Shown: positions 1 through 9,339 of the stretch, in pieces
Layout of the letters: every line of letters begins with the position of its first letter
Position numbering within the stretch: the stretch's first letter is position 1
NCBI RefSeq assembly: GCF_023015965.1
Contig: NZ_JALKAN010000001.1
Span: 1,076,160-1,140,159, forward strand
Source of the DNA: Allomuricauda sp. F6463D
GTDB taxonomy: Bacteria > Bacteroidota > Bacteroidia > Flavobacteriales > Flavobacteriaceae
DNA length: 64,000 nt
Direction: 5' to 3'
Made by a program: the position numbers and the translations under genes
Notes under the pieces: generated by a model
What the model was told of the DNA's origin: nothing
Seen by the model: the letters and a program-made list of their open reading frames with translations, nothing else
The model's database searches: none

Positions 1-24
1 TCGCTGTTCGTTTAAATTTTCCAT
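1..24 (-). CDS. 5' end of an unidentified gene (runs off left edge)
   Basis: An ATG at 24 on the minus strand opens a frame reading MENLNEQR to the window edge. It is preceded by an A-rich leader (ACGAACAGTC before the ATG) resembling the leader of the TPR gene at 2209. It lies downstream of, and co-directional with, the LytS-type kinase, so it could be a LytTR response regulator or a further 2TM protein, but eight residues cannot decide this. Confidence 0.45.
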
Positions 25-108
25 GACTGTTCGTTCTTAGTATTGATTACATGTCAAACTTCGGAAAACCTATAAGCAAAAAGAAAAACGAGTTTCTGAA
101 TTGTAATT

Positions 109-243
109 TTAAAGGGATGAATTGTGGTTGGTTAGGGTGAAGGGTACTAGGCTAAGGAAGATACAGAAAATTACAGCGAATAGTAAAGACAATTTAGACT
201 CAATCAATGCACTCTCATTTGAATTCGAACGAACCTCTGGCAT
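109..243 (-). CDS. possible 44-residue single-pass membrane peptide
   Basis: A short frame starts with ATG at 243, eight bases past the kinase stop, and has a charged N-terminus followed by one clear hydrophobic helix (about residues 18-37, LSLLFAVIFCIFLSLVPFTL). The spacing fits a gene in the same transcript as the kinase. The frame is also open upstream through the kinase gene, so it could be an accidental opening. No family is recognised. Confidence 0.3.
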   Translation of the reverse strand: MPEVRSNSNESALIESKLSLLFAVIFCIFLSLVPFTLTNHNSSL

Positions 244-250
244 CCAGTAA

Positions 251-1579
251 CTAAAAATCGTCCTTTTCCATAAGCTCCCTAATTTTTCGCTCCTCCCAGC
301 GTTTGCCCCATAACGGATTGTAACCAAAAGCTTCCATGCCATGGGCGAGCACACCAAAGCCCCAACCAATTGTTGGGAAAAATGCCCATAAAAAATCCGT
401 AGTCCGGAAATTGAGCCACCATAAAAACGGAATAACAATACAGTAGGCCATAAGATTGCCATAAAAGTCCTTTATAGCTTTTACCCTTTCTTTTGCCTTT
501 GCATATCGCTTCTCCTCGATATAATGCTCTTGGGTTTCCATTACGGTATACTTTTGGGTGAGCATGGGTAGAAACACACTAAAATCCTTCTCTGTTTTTT
601 TAATGACCATTTCGCGATCTGTCAAAATGTTATAACGTTGTTTTATATTTTGAAGTCCAACCCCGCTACTTTTTTTCACCACTTGTTTTTCCTGAAGATT
701 ATTGGTAACGACCAACATTCCCTGTTTTTCAAAAACCTTGATGTGCAATGGTTTGGATGATGTGACCACATTGTGTTTTACCGCATTTTCCAATAAAAGC
801 TGCAAGGACAACGGTACAATTTTAGCTTCGGGCTGGGAACAATTGTCCGGAATATCAAAAATGATACTATCCTCGAAACGCATTTTCAGAAGACGCACGT
901 AGGTTCTGGCAAACTTCAGTTCTTCATCTACCGTGACCAAGTCTTTGTTTTTCTGTTCCAGTACATATCGATATACTTTGGAAAGGGAAGTTGTAAAGTT
1001 TTGGGCTTGACGCGGGTCTTCCTCTATCAAGCTGGTCAACACGTTAAGACTATTGAACAAAAAATGGGGGTCGAGCTGGTTTTTAAGCGCATCGAATCTG
1101 GCCGATGCCGATCCCGCAATTATCTTTTGCTCCTTTACCTGCTTTTCCTTGTAATATTTGTAGTAATAGGCCGCATAGAACAATAGTGCGACCACCATAG
1201 ATATTATAAAAGAATAAAAATAATACTGTGGTCGCTCTCCTGTGAAAAATACATCTAGCGGAGTTTTGTTAACAACCACTCTCAATATCAAACGGGCAAT
1301 AAAAATTCCAATTATCGATGCGACAATGTTTCCCAACACACCATAGGCAATGTACTTTCTGGTAAACAGCTCTTTTTTGTACTTACGCATCAATAGTATA
1401 AATGAACCTGCGTTACACAAGTATATAGTCACCGAGAAAATCATACTTTCCCAAAATTCCACCCATAATTCTTGTATACTCAATTCCCATCCATTCAAAA
1501 AAATAATAATGAGGACCACCAAAAAAATGGCAATCCCCACTATAATCGATTTGAATATTTCTCTTAGTAAGAGTTTCAT
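251..1579 (-). CDS. LytS/YehU-type sensor histidine kinase with C-terminal 2TM domain
   Basis: This is a membrane histidine kinase of the PF06580 type (442 residues). Hydrophobic segments at about residues 9-29, 44-64, 75-100 and 119-140 form the membrane part. The kinase core starts near residue 163; H172 in LDPHFLFNSLN is the phospho-acceptor. The ATP-binding N-box is in LQLLLENAVKHN and the G-box in SSGVGLQNIKQRY. After the kinase comes an acidic/basic linker and a 2TM domain (about residues 350-442, KERVKAIKDFYGN, two aromatic-rich helices, then WEERKIRELME). Such kinases normally signal to a LytTR response regulator; the partner is probably the truncated gene at the left edge. The 2TM module is often a separate small gene in Flavobacteria, so the fusion is worth noting. 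Confidence 0.88.
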   Translation of the reverse strand: MKLLLREIFKSIIVGIAIFLVVLIIIFLNGWELSIQELWVEFWESMIFSVTIYLCNAGSFILLMRKYKKELFTRKYIAYGVLGNIVASIIGIFIARLILRVVVNKTPLDVFFTGERPQYYFYSFIISMVVALLFYAAYYYKYYKEKQVKEQKIIAGSASARFDALKNQLDPHFLFNSLNVLTSLIEEDPRQAQNFTTSLSKVYRYVLEQKNKDLVTVDEELKFARTYVRLLKMRFEDSIIFDIPDNCSQPEAKIVPLSLQLLLENAVKHNVVTSSKPLHIKVFEKQGMLVVTNNLQEKQVVKKSSGVGLQNIKQRYNILTDREMVIKKTEKDFSVFLPMLTQKYTVMETQEHYIEEKRYAKAKERVKAIKDFYGNLMAYCIVIPFLWWLNFRTTDFLWAFFPTIGWGFGVLAHGMEAFGYNPLWGKRWEERKIRELMEKDDF

Positions 1580-1585
1580 CTTTTT

Positions 1586-2209
1586 CTATTTCCCACAGTT
1601 TGCCAAAACTTCTTCAGCTCTTTCTTTTCCCCACGAAGGATAAAACGGTGTTTCGGATTTAAAGGTAACAAAAAGTTCCAAGGCCTTTTCCACATCCTTA
1701 CAATAGGGTGTTATATCCTTTCCAAAATATCTTGCGGACCCCATATCCCATTCCGCCTTTGAGAATACTACTCGTGGATTATCGGGTGCCAATTCCATTG
1801 CCTTTTGATAGAGTTGTGTGTTCTGTTGTGAAAGTGTCATACCATATGTAGCTCCATCAAAAGAAATCCAAGCTGTGTTTATTAATGCCTCTTGAATCAA
1901 AAGCTCGGGATTGTCCGGAGAAATGGCTTTGGCCACATCCAAAAACTCTTTTGCCTTTTCCAGTTGTTTGCTCAATTTATTTTCATCTTTTTCACCAAAG
2001 GATATAATAGTGTTTATTTGGGAAACATAGTAGTAAGGGAGCCATTTATCCTGTTCTGCCGTTGCAATACGCTCAAACATATTGGACGCTTCCACCACTT
2101 TTTGATTCTGCCACAAACCAAAAGCCTTTTCCATTCCTTGGGAATAACGATCTTGGGCATTACCAATAGTGGCTCCCAGTAGTAGCATTGATAAAATAAG
2201 TTTTTTCAT
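1586..2209 (-). CDS. exported TPR-repeat protein
   Basis: The protein starts at MKKLILSMLLLGATIGNAQ, a signal peptide ending in NAQ, which favours ATG 2209 over the upstream codon at 2233. The mature part is helical with TPR-like pairs: a first motif around YSQGMEKAFGLWQNQKVVEA and another around LYQKAMELAPDNPRVVFSKA. Length is about 207 residues. It ends six bases before the kinase start and is co-directional with it, so the two are probably co-transcribed. Family members are periplasmic or surface proteins of unknown function. Its link to the kinase is inferred only from position. Confidence 0.75.
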   Translation of the reverse strand: MKKLILSMLLLGATIGNAQDRYSQGMEKAFGLWQNQKVVEASNMFERIATAEQDKWLPYYYVSQINTIISFGEKDENKLSKQLEKAKEFLDVAKAISPDNPELLIQEALINTAWISFDGATYGMTLSQQNTQLYQKAMELAPDNPRVVFSKAEWDMGSARYFGKDITPYCKDVEKALELFVTFKSETPFYPSWGKERAEEVLANCGK

Positions 2210-2402
2210 GACTGTTATTTTTAGCTCCTGCAAATAATGCTGGATGATTATTGATACCCCAAAGGTGGGTTAAGCACTTAGTTTTTTAAAGGAAGGATTA
2301 CCGAACTGTACTTTTTTGAGGATGGACTGTGACAACATAAGACCTAAAAAGCCCATTGAATATTTATACTTTAGCAAACGATTCCATAAATTAAATCAAA
2401 CC

Positions 2403-3014
2403 ATGTACACCCCACCCCACTATAACAACGATGACATTGAAGAAATCAAAAGTTTTTTGAGAAACAACAGCTTTGGCATTTTAATCAATATTGTAGACAA
2501 CAAACCTTGGGGAACCCACATACCATTAGAACTGGAGACTAATTCACAAGGAAAAGATATTTTGGTTGGACATATTGCCAAGGCCAACCCTCAATGGCAA
2601 AATTTTACGGATAAATCCGAAGTCCTATGCATTTTTAATGGTCCACACGCCTATGTTTCCTCATCGTGGTATAAAGAGGAAGAAGTACCTACATGGAACT
2701 ACATTGCAGTGCACGTTTATGGAGTTTTAAAGGTTTTGACCGAGGAAGAAACCATGGAAGCCATGCACCGATTAGTGGATAAATATGAGAAAGGTTCCAA
2801 AAACCCCATTTCTCTTACCAATTTATCGTCTAAAACACTACGTCAAGTAAAAGGTGTGGTAGGTTTTAAAATTCAAATAACGGATATTCAAGCTACGTAT
2901 AAGCTTTCACAAACTCGTTCGGAGGACCATCATAACATAATTTCTGAACTGAAGGAACGCTCCGACTCTGGGAGTCAAGGCATTGCCGAACATATGAAAG
3001 GTAAAAATTCTTAA
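2403..3014 (+). CDS. PaiB-like FMN-binding protein
   Basis: The start is set at MYTPPHYNNDD because PaiB proteins begin MY-P-x-Y/F; the longer frame from 2316 adds 29 unlike residues. The body shows the split-barrel FMN-binding fold of the FMN-binding negative transcriptional regulator family (PF04299): the GTHIPLEL strand, GHIAKANPQW, a FNGPHAYVSSSWY segment and VPTWNYIAVHVYG, all typical of PaiB. The C-terminus has the usual GVVGFKIQITDIQATYKLSQ motif. In Bacillus the homologue affects sporulation and degradative enzymes; in Bacteroidota the role is unknown. It is monocistronic here, convergent with the PorP/SprF gene (four bases apart). Confidence 0.85.
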   Translation: MYTPPHYNNDDIEEIKSFLRNNSFGILINIVDNKPWGTHIPLELETNSQGKDILVGHIAKANPQWQNFTDKSEVLCIFNGPHAYVSSSWYKEEEVPTWNYIAVHVYGVLKVLTEEETMEAMHRLVDKYEKGSKNPISLTNLSSKTLRQVKGVVGFKIQITDIQATYKLSQTRSEDHHNIISELKERSDSGSQGIAEHMKGKNS

Positions 3015-3018
3015 CCGC

Positions 3019-4806
3019 CTATTCTATATCTTGAAAAATAGTATCTGCCCAGTTGGAGTATCGTGGGTTTTCCACATGCATGATCCAAATTTCATCTTGG
3101 TACTTTCCTTTCAATTTTGATTGGTAAGCCGCATATGCCATTTCGTTCTCTTCATATTTAGCCAAATAGACATAATTAAGACCATTATCAGGATTTTTAA
3201 AGTATTGTGCTTGCAATCCCTTACTTTTTAATTCCTCCATGAAGCTTTTGAGGTACTTCTCATTTTTGAACACATTGGCCACAATGTAGTGCCCTTGTCC
3301 AACACCTTCAAGGTTGATATACTTTTCCAAAGGCTTGAACTCACCACCATTAAAAGTTCCCTCACTTTTTTTCACGACTTGTTTTGATGCTATTTTGGTG
3401 TTTTCGGCAAGTGCCGTAGCGGTGGAAGTTTCAATTGCTTTATAAACGGAGTCTAAATCCTTTGTTTCTGCCAAATACAATTTTTGAGCATTCTTTTCAA
3501 TATCCGGGATTTTGGTTCCATTGTGTCTCTTTACAATTCGCATAACCATCTCAAAGCGCTTTTCCATTTCATCTCCCCTACTTTGCTTCATAGAGTCCAT
3601 TTTAAATAGCAAATCATCAATCACAGCATAACTGTCTTCTTGTTGTTGTTGTAATTCCGCTATTCGTTCCTCCCAATACGCTCTATCTTCTTTGTTATAG
3701 GGTCGCAGTGTGGTTTCTAAATCTAGTTTGCTTTTTTGTTTCGTTTGCTCTGTTTCTTCACCTGCATCTGCCACAGCGGTTGCTTCAATCTTCCTTTTCT
3801 CTTCATCTTCGTTTGAAACAAATGTGTTTTTGGAAAGATTGGGCACAAACGAATAAGCGATGGATATTTCGTGGGTAACCCCAAGATTGGCAATACTATT
3901 GCTCAAACTTTTTTCAAAATTATATCCAAAGGACAGTCTTTGGTTCAAGTTAAACCCAGTACCGGCGGATGCACCATACAATTGATCATAACCGCCTTGT
4001 ATCCAACCCAATTTAGGAAGGTCCAAAATAATACCACCTCCAAAAACCGCGTCTTCACTTCCCTCAAAACGAGCACGTGCCAAGGGCATTAACCTGCCAT
4101 CTTCAAAAACACCTCTACCATTTTCAAACGGGTGGCTGTACTGGATGTGTCCCGAAAATATCTTTTGGTTTAGATTGGTCAAAGATTTTCCGGTTTTCAA
4201 ATTATAATCCACCAAATTTTGGGCGAAGACACCAAAGTCAAACTTACCGACACTTAAGTTCAACCCAGGTTGGAATGAGATAACGGAATTTTCTTCCGCA
4301 TCGTTTAAAAATGGATCTTCTTCCATTGCAATAGCTCTACTGGAATCATAGCTACTTACATAATAGGGAATGTTCACTCCAAAGGTTAAGCTGCTCTCTT
4401 CCCCCAACTGAATGCCATGGGAATAATTGGCCATTACACCCAAATTGGTAATTACACCTTCCTGTTGGTTGTATAGGCTAAAACCGAGCCCCACCTTTTC
4501 GTTTAGCCTACCACTATAACTTAAAAAGTAGTTTTGACGATTGTTGGCGAAATCAGCACTTTGGCTTCTATGAAAAAAGTTAATGTAAGACTTGTCTTCT
4601 CGAATAGAAGAGAAAGTGGGATTGATCAAAAACCTGTTGAATTTCAACAAATTTTGAAATGGGACATCATAACTAACATAGGGATTTCCTTCTTGTGCAA
4701 GCAAAGGGTTGCTACCAAGGAAAACAATGAGCATTCCTGCATAAATGTAACGCTCAATATGGGGCGGAAATACAATTTGGGGAAACGGGGGTAGTTTTAT
4801 CTCCAT
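3019..4806 (-). CDS. PorP/SprF-family type IX secretion outer-membrane protein with C-terminal SPOR domain
   Basis: The N-terminal half (about residues 40-330) is the PorP/SprF beta-barrel: NLLKFNRFLINPTFSS, then GRLNEKVGLGFSLYNQQEG, and repeated G-aromatic strands. It is followed by a linker with a coiled-coil-like part (about residues 370-440, IAELQQQQEDSYAVIDDLL). The C-terminus (about residues 505-590, GHYIVANVFKNEKYLKSFMEELKSKG) has the beta-alpha-beta pattern of a SPOR peptidoglycan-binding domain. Residues 18-38 are hydrophobic and end in LLAQ, a signal peptide with an unusually long N-region. PorP/SprF proteins hold type IX secretion substrates such as adhesins at the surface. They are usually next to a giant adhesin gene, and none is present here. 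Confidence 0.85.
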   Translation of the reverse strand: MEIKLPPFPQIVFPPHIERYIYAGMLIVFLGSNPLLAQEGNPYVSYDVPFQNLLKFNRFLINPTFSSIREDKSYINFFHRSQSADFANNRQNYFLSYSGRLNEKVGLGFSLYNQQEGVITNLGVMANYSHGIQLGEESSLTFGVNIPYYVSSYDSSRAIAMEEDPFLNDAEENSVISFQPGLNLSVGKFDFGVFAQNLVDYNLKTGKSLTNLNQKIFSGHIQYSHPFENGRGVFEDGRLMPLARARFEGSEDAVFGGGIILDLPKLGWIQGGYDQLYGASAGTGFNLNQRLSFGYNFEKSLSNSIANLGVTHEISIAYSFVPNLSKNTFVSNEDEEKRKIEATAVADAGEETEQTKQKSKLDLETTLRPYNKEDRAYWEERIAELQQQQEDSYAVIDDLLFKMDSMKQSRGDEMEKRFEMVMRIVKRHNGTKIPDIEKNAQKLYLAETKDLDSVYKAIETSTATALAENTKIASKQVVKKSEGTFNGGEFKPLEKYINLEGVGQGHYIVANVFKNEKYLKSFMEELKSKGLQAQYFKNPDNGLNYVYLAKYEENEMAYAAYQSKLKGKYQDEIWIMHVENPRYSNWADTIFQDIE

Positions 4807-5044
4807 AGCCGATTGGAATTTGTAGGTTAATTTTCCTGATTGGGTCAGGTTTATATGTTTTTAATAGTCTTATCAGCAAGATTTGGGACCTTGTAAGAAT
4901 TTTATGACTAATTATACTGTAAATTTATTGATTTCATCGTCCAAATGGCAATTTTTTCGTTGAACGGCATAGTGAATTGACGGATAAGCGGTTATAATTC
5001 ATAAAAATCGGGTTTCAATTCATACATTGACTCTGCTTTCGATT

Positions 5045-5052
5045 TAAATTTG
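5045..5052 (+). promoter_or_regulatory. candidate -7 element for the GNAT gene
   Basis: TAAATTTG matches the Bacteroidota consensus TAnnTTTG and lies 26 bases before the GNAT start. A TTG at 5027-5029 gives a 15-base spacer, shorter than usual, so only the -7 box is well supported. Confidence 0.4.
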
Positions 5053-5078
5053 ACCATATATTCACAGAAATTTACTCT

Positions 5079-5552
5079 ATGGACCAATCAATTGTAATTG
5101 TTCCCTATTCCAACATCTATAAAGATGCGTTTAGAAAACTGAACGAAGAGTGGATCACCAAATATTTTAATATGGAAGAAATGGATCGCATGGTTCTTTA
5201 TCATCCTAAAGAATATATCTTGGACAAGGGAGGGTACATTGCAATTGCCCTACTGGATGGCAACCCTGTAGGGGTATGCGCACTGGTTACATACCCATAC
5301 CATGGTTTTGATTTTGAACTTTCAAAAATGGGTGTCTCCCCAAAAGCACAATGCATGGGCATTGGCAAATTATTAGCGCAACACATTATTACTAAAGCTA
5401 AAATTATGGGAGCCAAAAAGATATTCTTGGAAAGCAGTAGAAAATTAGGTCCTGCCATATCGCTTTATAAAAAATTGGGTTTTGTGGAAATAGATAAAAT
5501 CCCATCTCCATATTCTCGTAGTGATATTCAAATGGAACTTATACTAAAGTAA
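5079..5552 (+). CDS. GNAT-family N-acetyltransferase
   Basis: This 157-residue protein has the complete GNAT fold. Motif A reads KMGVSPKAQCMGIGKLLAQHII, with the acetyl-CoA pyrophosphate loop Q-x-x-G-I-G. The later strand-helix pair KIFLESSRKLGPAISLYKKLGFVEI is the standard GNAT motif B. The first 60 residues form the substrate-facing part (EEWITKYFNMEEMD) found in a Bacteroidota subfamily close to MarR-associated acetyltransferases. The substrate cannot be read from the sequence. It is a single gene, convergent with a lipoprotein gene 17 bases away. Confidence 0.88.
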   Translation: MDQSIVIVPYSNIYKDAFRKLNEEWITKYFNMEEMDRMVLYHPKEYILDKGGYIAIALLDGNPVGVCALVTYPYHGFDFELSKMGVSPKAQCMGIGKLLAQHIITKAKIMGAKKIFLESSRKLGPAISLYKKLGFVEIDKIPSPYSRSDIQMELILK

Positions 5553-5569
5553 AGACACAATTTAACATG

Positions 5570-6214
5570 CTATTGCTTAACAACATATAAAATTTCCTGC
5601 GATTTATCATATTCCAAGGTTGTGCCGTTGTCGAAAAAGTCAAGAATATCATTCAAATTGACAACAACAACCTTTTTATATGACCCTACCATTTTCCCTG
5701 GATAGGGGTTTTCTGTCACAAATACTTTTTTATTGGTACAGTTTTTCTCTGCCTTTGGTTCTGGGATACTGCTCCATACAATTTCCAGTGTTTTATTTGT
5801 AGATGGATTGATAACAACAATGGTAGGCTTATAAATTTGCTGTCCTATCTTATCTGTATTTATTGTCTTTATGGAGTAATTATAAATATTCATGTCACCG
5901 AATGCAACATATCCATCATGTGTTTTTTCCTCCTTTCTTAATAGGACATAATTGTTACCTATTAAACTCAAAATTTTCTCCAAATCTTTAGTTTCTACAA
6001 ACAGTTCTCCATTATCTTCGATAATACCCAAAAATTTAAATATGGTGGGAGATTCATTTTCTGATAATTGCTGCTCTAATACCAACCTGATTGCAATAAA
6101 AGGAACCAAATAGACCTTATGATCCTTTTTTAGGGCAAGATTCACAAATTTTCTATCACCTGAACAGCTAGTGAGTAAAACCAAGGATATAACACACAGT
6201 AATATATTTTTCAT
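5570..6214 (-). CDS. lipoprotein of unknown function
   Basis: A 214-residue protein with a type II signal peptide: MKNILLCVISLVLLTSCSGD has a lipobox (LTSC), so the mature protein is a lipoprotein. The rest is beta-rich with short strands (IVVINPSTNKTLEIVWSS, VVVVNLNDILDFF) and no recognised domain. Two cysteines remain after the lipid site only if the NCTNKK segment is counted. It is divergent from the DoxX gene and convergent with the GNAT gene, so it is probably its own unit. Confidence 0.7.
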   Translation of the reverse strand: MKNILLCVISLVLLTSCSGDRKFVNLALKKDHKVYLVPFIAIRLVLEQQLSENESPTIFKFLGIIEDNGELFVETKDLEKILSLIGNNYVLLRKEEKTHDGYVAFGDMNIYNYSIKTINTDKIGQQIYKPTIVVINPSTNKTLEIVWSSIPEPKAEKNCTNKKVFVTENPYPGKMVGSYKKVVVVNLNDILDFFDNGTTLEYDKSQEILYVVKQ

Positions 6215-6538
6215 CTTCCATTATTTTATACAGTATGCCGTATCATAAGACTTCTTTTACTTGACGAAAAATAGAGATATTTTATATTCTTCGGCAAGTT
6301 GAATTTACGTATGGGACATTTCACTTGACCAAATGCATCTCTGAACCAATTTAAGCTTACAACGCATTTCACCATTGTGATTCTAATTGAATTTTGCCTT
6401 AAAAAATTAGTTGCCAGAACATTATTTTATAAATGCAACACAATTCATTACATTAAATCGATTCACTTAAACAAATAAACAATTTTTATACTTGCCTGAA
6501 AATGTGTACCTTATAAGGTGTTGTAACTAGTAATCGTC
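6215..6538. other. 324-bp divergent intergenic region
   Basis: It separates the minus-strand lipoprotein gene from the plus-strand DoxX gene and should hold both promoters. TATACTTG (about 6488-6495), one mismatch from the TAnnTTTG -7 box, lies about 43 bases before the DoxX start. No conserved frame, hairpin or repeat was seen. Confidence 0.4.
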
Positions 6539-6961
6539 ATGGGGCACATTAAAAACCTTAATAAATGGGCCAATGCCCACACCTATCTGTTTTTGGACTT
6601 GATACGAATTATGCTCGGGGTAGTCCTTTTTATTAAAGGAATCGAGTTTATGTCCAATCACGTGGAAATGGAAGCAATGGCACGCCCTTTTAAAGACATT
6701 CCTGGGGGTATGCTTATTCTCCATTATATTGCACCAGCACATTTTGTAGGAGGTATTTTAATAGCCGTAGGACTTCTTACACGTTGGGCCGCTATTGCGC
6801 AAATCCCTATTATTTTAGGAGCCGTACTTACAAACTTTTTAGGGGCCATGAATACCAATAATCTCATCTTGGCCCTTGTTGTTTTACTTTTGTGCCTCTT
6901 TTTTATTGTGTATGGTTCCGGTAAGCACTCCGCAGATTACTACCTCAAAATGCAACAATAG
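6539..6961 (+). CDS. DoxX-family membrane protein
   Basis: A 140-residue protein with four hydrophobic segments (about residues 15-35, 58-80, 83-100, 105-127), the usual size and topology of DoxX/DoxD proteins. The family motifs are present: LDLIRIMLGVVLFIKGIEF in helix 1 and APAHFVGGILIAVGLLTRWA in helix 2-3. DoxX proteins are inner-membrane proteins of poorly known function, sometimes linked to redox or oxidative-stress systems. It is convergent with the TonB receptor gene at 7008. Confidence 0.85.
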   Translation: MGHIKNLNKWANAHTYLFLDLIRIMLGVVLFIKGIEFMSNHVEMEAMARPFKDIPGGMLILHYIAPAHFVGGILIAVGLLTRWAAIAQIPIILGAVLTNFLGAMNTNNLILALVVLLLCLFFIVYGSGKHSADYYLKMQQ

Positions 6962-7007
6962 ACTATAGGTTATCTAATTGGTTACTTTTCTTATCTGTAC
7001 TGATCGT

Positions 7008-9125
7008 TCAGAAAAAACCGACAAAGAAAAAACTATCTGCAGGAGGTGTAATTGCCCTTCTATCAAAAACTCCATTTGCGTTTGGACTATCCGCGTATTG
7101 GTAATTACTTACATTATTGATGCTCAAAAGATTGCTGACAGAAAAGTATAAAATCTTTTGTTGATCAATAAGATATGCCCAGTTAAAACTAAGGTTGTTA
7201 TAAGATTTTGTCCTTTCTTGCATAAAACCTGGATTATTCGGATTGTCATAAGATCTTCCAGATCCATAGGAATAAGAAAGACCCACTTGTGACCTTAACT
7301 TATCTACCCAATATTTGGTGACTAAGGAAACATTATGTTTTGGCGCATAATTTGGTGTTGCCATTCCTGAAAAATTTTGATGGTCACGTTCTGTATCCAA
7401 GTAGGAATAAGAAGCCCAGTAATCGAGGTTTTCAATGCTTTTACTGTCCCTCCAAAATATATCAATGCCTTTGGCATACCCATCTCCAAAATTGTTATAA
7501 TTGGAATTATACTGGGGCAAATCCGTATCATATTTTACTAAGCGATCATAATTCTTGTAATAACCCTCGGCCCTAAAGGTTTTTCCATTGTTGATGTATT
7601 GATAGTTGAGAATATAGTGTGATGCCTTTTCCATTTCCAAATCATGTTCATATTTTACTACGTCCGTTAAAGGTCTTTGGTAAAAATCCCCGTAGGCTAA
7701 AGAAAACTGTCCAACTTCTCCTGGTTTATAAGCCAAGGATACTCTGGGTGATACTTCAAACGCATCCAACAAACTGCTCTGTGTTGCCCTTAATCCTAAC
7801 TTCATGGCAAATTTATTGCTCAAGAACACATCGGACTCTGCAAAAGCGGCCCACAGCCCTTCATCATAATCATTATAAAATTCATCAACATTGAAATCAG
7901 TATAGGTTTCATCATAATTTGTATTGAAATACTCGACACCAAAATTTAAATCAAACCGGTTGCTAAAGTTTTTTCTGGCCTTCACCTTAAAGTGTGATGA
8001 AGTTTCCTTGGCATCCACCTCATTTTCTTCTATTCCAATATCATTGGTGTCCCATGCAATCGAAGCACCTGAGGTAAGGCTCCAGTCATTATTAAAATAA
8101 TATTTATAAGAAGTGTTAAAGTAAAGATTGTTATTCTTCAAACTAAACCTCACATACTCATCATAATTGATGTCTTCCTGTTCAATATCCAAGTTGGAAT
8201 GGTTAAAACCCGTGTAGAGTTTGAACATACTCTTTTCGCCCTTGCTCCTAAAGACTGCTTCACCCGAAATGGATTCATAGGGGCTGTTCCAGCGAACACC
8301 TTGAGTGGATGGGATCAATGCTTCGTATGGGGCAAGATTCATATAGGAAGTGTTGATGCTCAAAGATTGGTCGCCCCAAATCTCGGTATGCCCGACCCCG
8401 CCCCCAACGGACATAATGGAAATATCCGTTTTCTCTTGTAGGGGAACATCGGTAGTGTTCAACAAAAGCACACTGGATAAAGCTTGCCCATACTCCGCAG
8501 AATAACCTCCGGTACTAAAAGAAATTCCTTTAAAAAGAAATGGTGAGAATCTACCACGTGTAGGTGTATTATTGGCAGTGGCATTAAAAGGTTGAAAAAC
8601 ACGAAGCCCATCAATAAACACCTGTGTTTCGTCAGCGGTGCCACCTCGCACGAACAAACGGCCATCTTCATTTACCGTTGTAGTTCCCGGCAATGTTTGC
8701 AATGCCGCCACAAAATCGCCCGCCGCACCCGCAGTGGTAACAATATCCAAAGGTTTCAACACGGATGCTTTGGAATTGTCTCCCGCCTCAAAGGTGCCCG
8801 CTGTCAATGTAACACCGGACAGGGAGTTGATGGATTCCATTAACTTAATATGTAGATTCTTAAAATAAGAAACATCACCTGCTTCGTAATGCGGCTCGTA
8901 AGATAAGATGGAAACTACCAATGTCTGCAGTCCTTCCTCGGTGGTTTCAAAGCTAAAGTTACCGTCGGGATCCGACGACGCTCCATCGTAGGTACCCTCT
9001 AAATATATATTGGCGCCTTCAATGGGATTATTTTTAGAATCGGTTACTTTACCTGTGATGGTCTGCTGTGAAAATAAGTATCCCGTACTTAATAACAATG
9101 CGATAAGATTGATGATGATTTTCAT
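7008..9125 (-). CDS. TonB-dependent receptor with carboxypeptidase-like N-terminal domain
   Basis: A signal peptide (MKIIINLIALLLSTGYLFSQ) precedes a carboxypeptidase-regulatory-like domain (about residues 22-105, TGKVTDSKNNPIEGANIYLEG). The plug domain follows (about 115-230, IVTTAGAAGDFVAALQTLPG, then LFVRGGTADETQVFIDG), then a beta-barrel of about 470 residues ending in a C-terminal aromatic (FFFVGFF). At 705 residues it is a mid-size receptor without a SusD partner, so a role in siderophore, vitamin or metal-chelate import is more likely than glycan import; the substrate is unknown. It is divergent from the DUF2141 gene, with 214 bases between. No disruption was seen. Confidence 0.88.
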   Translation of the reverse strand: MKIIINLIALLLSTGYLFSQQTITGKVTDSKNNPIEGANIYLEGTYDGASSDPDGNFSFETTEEGLQTLVVSILSYEPHYEAGDVSYFKNLHIKLMESINSLSGVTLTAGTFEAGDNSKASVLKPLDIVTTAGAAGDFVAALQTLPGTTTVNEDGRLFVRGGTADETQVFIDGLRVFQPFNATANNTPTRGRFSPFLFKGISFSTGGYSAEYGQALSSVLLLNTTDVPLQEKTDISIMSVGGGVGHTEIWGDQSLSINTSYMNLAPYEALIPSTQGVRWNSPYESISGEAVFRSKGEKSMFKLYTGFNHSNLDIEQEDINYDEYVRFSLKNNNLYFNTSYKYYFNNDWSLTSGASIAWDTNDIGIEENEVDAKETSSHFKVKARKNFSNRFDLNFGVEYFNTNYDETYTDFNVDEFYNDYDEGLWAAFAESDVFLSNKFAMKLGLRATQSSLLDAFEVSPRVSLAYKPGEVGQFSLAYGDFYQRPLTDVVKYEHDLEMEKASHYILNYQYINNGKTFRAEGYYKNYDRLVKYDTDLPQYNSNYNNFGDGYAKGIDIFWRDSKSIENLDYWASYSYLDTERDHQNFSGMATPNYAPKHNVSLVTKYWVDKLRSQVGLSYSYGSGRSYDNPNNPGFMQERTKSYNNLSFNWAYLIDQQKILYFSVSNLLSINNVSNYQYADSPNANGVFDRRAITPPADSFFFVGFF

Positions 9126-9339
9126 GATTTTCCTTTATTGTTTGATGGTGCAAAATTGCCTTACCAACCACTACTACGCTAAAAGGAAATACCCAATTGT
9201 GGTTTTTTGCAGATGAATTGACATCAAGAATTTTACTTCCCAATTCACTCCCTAAATTCAACATTTGGGTAATTGGAAATTTGTTAGCAATAGCTTCTTC
9301 CTGAATTTTAGGGCATAGAAAACATCAAAAACAAACATT

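Noticed and set aside
2316..2402. 29-residue N-terminal extension of the PaiB-like protein
   Set aside because: The family starts at MYTPPHY and the extension overlaps the likely promoter region (TATACTTTAG).
8592..8868. two overlapping plus-strand frames inside the TonB receptor gene
   Set aside because: They are antisense shadows of the plug domain, without promoter or protein-like features.
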